Source of the DNA: an uncultured Muribaculaceae bacterium
Lineage (GTDB): Bacteria > Bacteroidota > Bacteroidia > Bacteroidales > Muribaculaceae
Direction of reading: 5' to 3'
Assembly (NCBI GenBank): GCA_910583675.1
Contig: CAJTYH010000001.1
Location: 1-64,000 of the forward strand
Length of the DNA stretch: 64,000 nucleotides
Numbering within the stretch: position 1 is the stretch's first letter; every line of letters starts with the position of its first letter. The position numbers and the translations under genes are program-made. Under the pieces are notes generated by a model. That model did not search any database and had not been told where the DNA came from. It saw nothing but the letters and a program-made list of their open reading frames with translations. Positions 60,805 through 64,000 of this stretch are shown here, one piece after another.

Positions 60805-62493
60805 ATGAGTGCTACATTGAAAATCTACTGTAAGAATATCGGCGAGTACATCCCCGTCAAGGGTGGTGAAACGCTTGGGGAGCTTGCTTCTATGCTTGCC
60901 CCTGAGTTGGGGGGAATAAAGCCCATTTGTGCGCATGTAAACAACAAGACGGAACCGCTGCAATATCAGGTATTCGGCCCCAAGCAGGTGGAATTTCTTT
61001 CCATGGAATCACGGTCAGGCCAGAGGGTGTACGTGCGTTCGCTCTGCATGATGCTCTATTGTGCGGTTGCAAAACAATATCCCGGTTTGCGTCTGCGCAT
61101 AGAACACTCCATATCCGGAGGTTACTACTGTCGTCTGTTTGAGGGACGCGTGAATCTGCCTTCCGACAGGATGCCGGAGGTGACTACGCGTCTGAAAGAG
61201 GCCATGCGCGATCTTGTGGCGCGAAATCTGCCGTTTGAAAGAAAGGAACGGCTTACAGCTGACATTATCGGGCGTTTCCGTGCCGAGGGGCTTAATGACA
61301 AAGTGGAGCTTCTTGAGACCGTCCGTGAGCTATATACTACATATTATCGTCTTGACGGCATCCTTGACAGCTACTATGGAGCGCTTGCCCCGGCCACAGG
61401 AGACCTGAATATATTTGACCTTATCCCATACAAGGAGGGGTTCCTGCTTATGGCGTTTGACAAGGCCGATCCGTCTGTGCCGTCCAAGCCTGTGATGCAG
61501 GAGAAAATGTATGAGGCATATATAGATTACCTGCATTTCAATGACGTGCTGGGGATACGCAATGTGGGGCAGCTCAACAAGGCGGTGGAGCAGAACCGGT
61601 CGGCATCGCTCATCAACGTTGCCGAGGCTCTGCATGACAAGAAGATCGCTGCCATAGCCGACGAGATCACGTCACGCTATCGCAAGGGGGGGGCGAGGAT
61701 AGTGCTAATAGCCGGGCCGTCCTCATCGGGCAAGACCACCACAACCAAGCGTCTGGGCATATATCTTATGACCAATCTCTTATCCCCCAGGATAATATCG
61801 CTTGACAATTATTTCGTAAACAGGGATGTCACCCCGCGTGACGAGACGGGGGACTACGATTTCGAGTCCATTCACGCTCTGGATCTCAAACAGTTCAATG
61901 CAGACCTTAACGCCCTTCTGAGAGGGAAGGAGGTGGCATTGCCTACCTATAATTTCGAGATGGGTAGAAGGATGTACAAGGGGGACAAGATGCGTCTTGA
62001 CGACAATTCGATACTTCTTATCGAAGGGATACACGGGCTGAATCCGGAACTGACCTCCGATATTGAGGAGCGCATGAAATACCGGGTCTACGTTTCTGCT
62101 CTGACCACGCTCTCTATTGATGACCATAATTGGATACCTACCACCGACAATCGCCTGTTGAGGCGCATAATCCGCGACTACAAATATCGTGGTACATCCG
62201 CCGTGGAGACTATCCGCCGATGGCCGAGTGTGCGGCGCGGGGAAGAAAAATGGATTTTCCCGTTTCAGGAGAATGCCGACAGCACGTTCAATTCCTCGTT
62301 ACTGTTCGAACTTGGGGTGATGAAGGACTATGGCGAGGCTATATTGCGCGATGTTCCCAACGACGTACCCGAATATGCCGAAGCTTATCGCTTGCGCAGG
62401 TTCCTCAGTTATTTCAAGCAGATAGGGGAGCGGGGAGTGCCTCCCACCAGCCTTCTGCGGGAGTTTCTCGGAGGTTCCAGTTTCAAATATTGA
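60805..62493 (+). CDS. Nucleoside kinase with TGS domain (uridine-kinase-like)
   Basis: A 562-residue fusion of a TGS-like N-terminal domain (LKIYCKNIGEYIPVKGGETL), a threonyl-tRNA-synthetase-like second domain (LRIEHSISGGYYCRLFEG, with ERKERLTADIIGRF), and a C-terminal P-loop kinase: Walker A GPSSSGKTTTTKRL near residue 304, SLDNYFVNRDVTPRDETGDY, and DDNSILLIEGIHGLNPEL. This arrangement is common in Bacteroidota and Firmicutes. It probably phosphorylates uridine or another nucleoside for salvage. The gene is convergent with the kinase-like gene after it, 12 bp apart. Confidence 0.9.
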   Translation: MSATLKIYCKNIGEYIPVKGGETLGELASMLAPELGGIKPICAHVNNKTEPLQYQVFGPKQVEFLSMESRSGQRVYVRSLCMMLYCAVAKQYPGLRLRIEHSISGGYYCRLFEGRVNLPSDRMPEVTTRLKEAMRDLVARNLPFERKERLTADIIGRFRAEGLNDKVELLETVRELYTTYYRLDGILDSYYGALAPATGDLNIFDLIPYKEGFLLMAFDKADPSVPSKPVMQEKMYEAYIDYLHFNDVLGIRNVGQLNKAVEQNRSASLINVAEALHDKKIAAIADEITSRYRKGGARIVLIAGPSSSGKTTTTKRLGIYLMTNLLSPRIISLDNYFVNRDVTPRDETGDYDFESIHALDLKQFNADLNALLRGKEVALPTYNFEMGRRMYKGDKMRLDDNSILLIEGIHGLNPELTSDIEERMKYRVYVSALTTLSIDDHNWIPTTDNRLLRRIIRDYKYRGTSAVETIRRWPSVRRGEEKWIFPFQENADSTFNSSLLFELGVMKDYGEAILRDVPNDVPEYAEAYRLRRFLSYFKQIGERGVPPTSLLREFLGGSSFKY

Positions 62494-62505
62494 AACGTAG
62501 CGAGG

Positions 62506-63324
62506 CTACTTGCCGATAAGGCTTTTCAGGCGTTCTTTGACACCATGCCTCTCACGCCATTGGTGTGCGGCATCGAGTGCCATCCTTGACATGGCTGAAG
62601 GGTCTTTTCCGGCAGCGATTCCATATGCTTCACCCAACCGTTCCGTCCATTCGTCGTGCCATGATATGGACTTGAACATCTGCATGAGCTTTGAGGGGTC
62701 GTGAACGTCGAACTCCATGCGGTTGAGATCCACGTAATAGAATTCATACTCCCCGCGTCCGTTACGGTTCAGGAGTATGTTGCCGGGGGAGAAGTCGTGA
62801 AACCATATGCCGGCTGCATGGATGCGGGCAATTTCTGCTCCGAGAGCCGGCAACAGACTGTCTATGTCGGGACGGTCTTCCCAATCCCTGAGGTTGGGAT
62901 ATGGGAGGTGTTCGCAGAAATAGAAACTGCGTGTCATCTTCGGCCATAATCCGGCGTTTCGGCTGATTTTCCATCCTGTGTGGATCTCGCTGTAACCCAA
63001 CGGGACGGGTGTATGGAATCCTAGTTTTATGAGTTTTTCGGCATTGAAAAACGACCGTTTTGCCTTGCTTGGCCGGAAAGACCTGTATACATATCCGTTA
63101 GGGAACGGAGGGATCCTGAATGCCTTTACGTTTACCGAAATGTCAAGATCGTTTACCGTCTTCCCTCCTGCATTGCCTCCAGGCAGGATATAGAAAAGCG
63201 TATTGCGCCTGCCTTTGTAGACCACTTCGGCATCGGAAGGTTGCCCATGTCGTGTCACAGCCTTGATCAGGGGCTGTACTGATGGATAGTTCTCGTTTAT
63301 TATTATTCTTTGCCTTGTGGCCAT
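62506..63324 (-). CDS. Lipopolysaccharide (Kdo/InaA-type) kinase-like protein
   Basis: A 272-residue protein of the WaaP/InaA/KdkA kinase-like fold. N-terminal lobe YRSFRPSKAKRSFFNAEKLI, then the catalytic loop GIWFHDFSPGNILLNRNG with the Asp in HDFSPGN, and the metal-binding YYVDLNRMEF. Such proteins phosphorylate lipid A-Kdo or heptose of lipopolysaccharide; in Bacteroidota they are usually linked to Kdo phosphorylation. It shares the minus strand with the PAP2 gene 18 bp upstream, so the pair may remodel LPS phosphates. Confidence 0.87.
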   Translation of the reverse strand: MATRQRIIINENYPSVQPLIKAVTRHGQPSDAEVVYKGRRNTLFYILPGGNAGGKTVNDLDISVNVKAFRIPPFPNGYVYRSFRPSKAKRSFFNAEKLIKLGFHTPVPLGYSEIHTGWKISRNAGLWPKMTRSFYFCEHLPYPNLRDWEDRPDIDSLLPALGAEIARIHAAGIWFHDFSPGNILLNRNGRGEYEFYYVDLNRMEFDVHDPSKLMQMFKSISWHDEWTERLGEAYGIAAGKDPSAMSRMALDAAHQWRERHGVKERLKSLIGK

Positions 63325-63342
63325 AGAGGAGAGTGTTTTATG

Positions 63343-64000
63343 TCAGAATACCAAGTTGGCGGCTATGCCGTATGAGCCGTTGGATACGAATGGCGCTGCC
63401 GTCCATCCGAGGCTCCCGGTGCCCTTCTTCTCGGGCACCGGTGCGATGCGCTGAAGCAGCACATCGCGATGCATGCGCGTGCGCTTGTGGAATATTTTAG
63501 GATATATCCAATATGCGAAAGTCGTGGAAAGGTAGCCTAATGCCGCTCCTCCTACCACATCGTTGATCCAGTGCCGGTCATTGTGTATGCGAAGGTAGGC
63601 TACTGCCGCACCGACTACGTACCCCGACATTGCAACCCACTTGTTTGTGTCCCAATATTCTCGTCGCAGGTATTCCGCGCCCATGAATGTTGTCCCGGTA
63701 TGGCCTGAAGGAAAGGAGTTGCGCGCATTGCTGTCAGGACGCTTCTCCTTGAACGTGCTTTTCATGGCGAAGTTTACGATGCCGAACGTAGCATAGCTCA
63801 TGGCCAGCAATATGGTGCGGTCAAGCAGGTTGTGCTGCCCCTTCATTCCACAGAAATGCAATGCATAGGCGGCTACCATCGGGCTGTATTGTATCCAGTC
63901 GTCAACCGGGATCTTGTTCTTGCCATGCTGGGATACATGTTTTTGAACTTCCTCGCGCCAGTGTACCAGCCAGGGGGTGCGTACAAACAGCGCGGAGGCG
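63343..64000 (-). CDS. PAP2-family phosphatase, N-terminus beyond window
   Basis: The frame is open to the last bases of the window; at least 219 codons are seen. An internal ATG at 63879 is not the true start, because coding character continues upstream (HWREEVQKHVSQHGK). PAP2 motifs: KSTFKEKRP (C1), FPSGHT (C2) and RIHNDRHWINDVVGG (C3), with three or four membrane helices. The enzyme removes phosphate from membrane lipids such as phosphatidic acid, undecaprenyl pyrophosphate or lipid A; the substrate is not clear. The C-terminus reads WTAAPFVSNGSYGIAANLVF, typical of Bacteroidota PAP2 proteins with a tail strand. It lies 18 bp from the LPS-kinase-like gene. Confidence 0.88.
   Translation of the reverse strand, partial: ASALFVRTPWLVHWREEVQKHVSQHGKNKIPVDDWIQYSPMVAAYALHFCGMKGQHNLLDRTILLAMSYATFGIVNFAMKSTFKEKRPDSNARNSFPSGHTGTTFMGAEYLRREYWDTNKWVAMSGYVVGAAVAYLRIHNDRHWINDVVGGAALGYLSTTFAYWIYPKIFHKRTRMHRDVLLQRIAPVPEKKGTGSLGWTAAPFVSNGSYGIAANLVF

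Noticed and set aside
1..64000. CRISPR arrays, tRNA/rRNA genes, insertion sequences
   Set aside because: No regularly spaced short repeats, no tRNA T-loop or cloverleaf pattern in the gaps, and no transposase-like ORF was recognised. Read by eye; a covariance search could still find a small RNA.

Overview
The window looks like a chromosomal contig from a gut-type Bacteroidales bacterium, most like the Muribaculaceae/Porphyromonadaceae side of the order. Four things point there: many promoters carry the Bacteroidota -7 element TAnnTTTG, three of them with a good -33 TTTG-like box about 20 bases upstream; Shine-Dalgarno sites are mostly absent; type IX secretion (T9SS) genes are present (porZ, porV and secreted proteins with C-terminal sorting-like domains); and several gene neighbourhoods are typical of the order (sigma-54 activator/lptE/TPR/secG, porV/ispF, leuS/rdgB/porZ, pdxJ/tolQ/tolR/tonB). 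I assign no species.

Layout. 0-6 kb: a partial NlpE-like lipoprotein, then a minus-strand block of phage virion-like genes (scaffold-like, HK97-fold capsid-like, head-tail adaptor-like and portal-like, plus two small unknowns and a hidden 30-codon ORF), followed by about 850 bp with no gene but with a strong unassigned promoter. 6.5-15.7 kb: ordinary chromosomal genes (thioredoxin-like lipoprotein, comM, queG, a NodB deacetylase, a large DUF2723 membrane glycosyltransferase) and a secreted zinc metallopeptidase. 15.8-18.3 kb: a second, isolated phage virion-like gene of 826 codons. 18.4-31.5 kb: two secreted T9SS-type proteins, pfkA, an acyltransferase, porZ and rdgB, with a 188-bp imperfect palindrome just upstream of rdgB. 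31.8-38.5 kb: leuS, nadA, a sulfatase and an outer-membrane barrel. 38.7-50.2 kb: secG, a TPR protein, lptE, a sigma-54 activator, an acyltransferase, a PCMD lipoprotein, ispF, porV, xerD, a methyltransferase-like protein and a YfhO-type membrane protein. 50.3-56.6 kb: GH2 and GH13 glycosidases around a lone receiver domain, then a YgjP-type peptidase, NAD kinase and an unknown. 56.7-64 kb: pdxJ, a TolQ/TolR/TonB energy-transduction operon, a glycosyltransferase, a nucleoside kinase, a lipopolysaccharide-kinase-like protein and a PAP2 phosphatase cut by the window end.

Taken together, much of the window serves the cell envelope: protein export (SecG, PorV, PorZ), lipopolysaccharide (LptE, KdkA-like kinase, glycosyltransferases), lipids (acyltransferases, PAP2) and foraging on host or dietary glycans (sulfatase, GH2, GH13, PCMD, metallopeptidase). 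The rest is housekeeping (LeuS, PfkA, NadA, NadK, PdxJ, IspF, QueG, RdgB, XerD).

The most unusual signal is the set of phage structural genes at two loci about 10 kb apart, separated by host genes and with no terminase, integrase, lysis or tail-tube gene in view. Other points for a second look are the 188-bp palindrome, a canonical promoter at 5906-5937 with no gene after it, and an operator-like dyad upstream of nadA. No tRNA, rRNA, CRISPR array or insertion sequence was recognised by eye.
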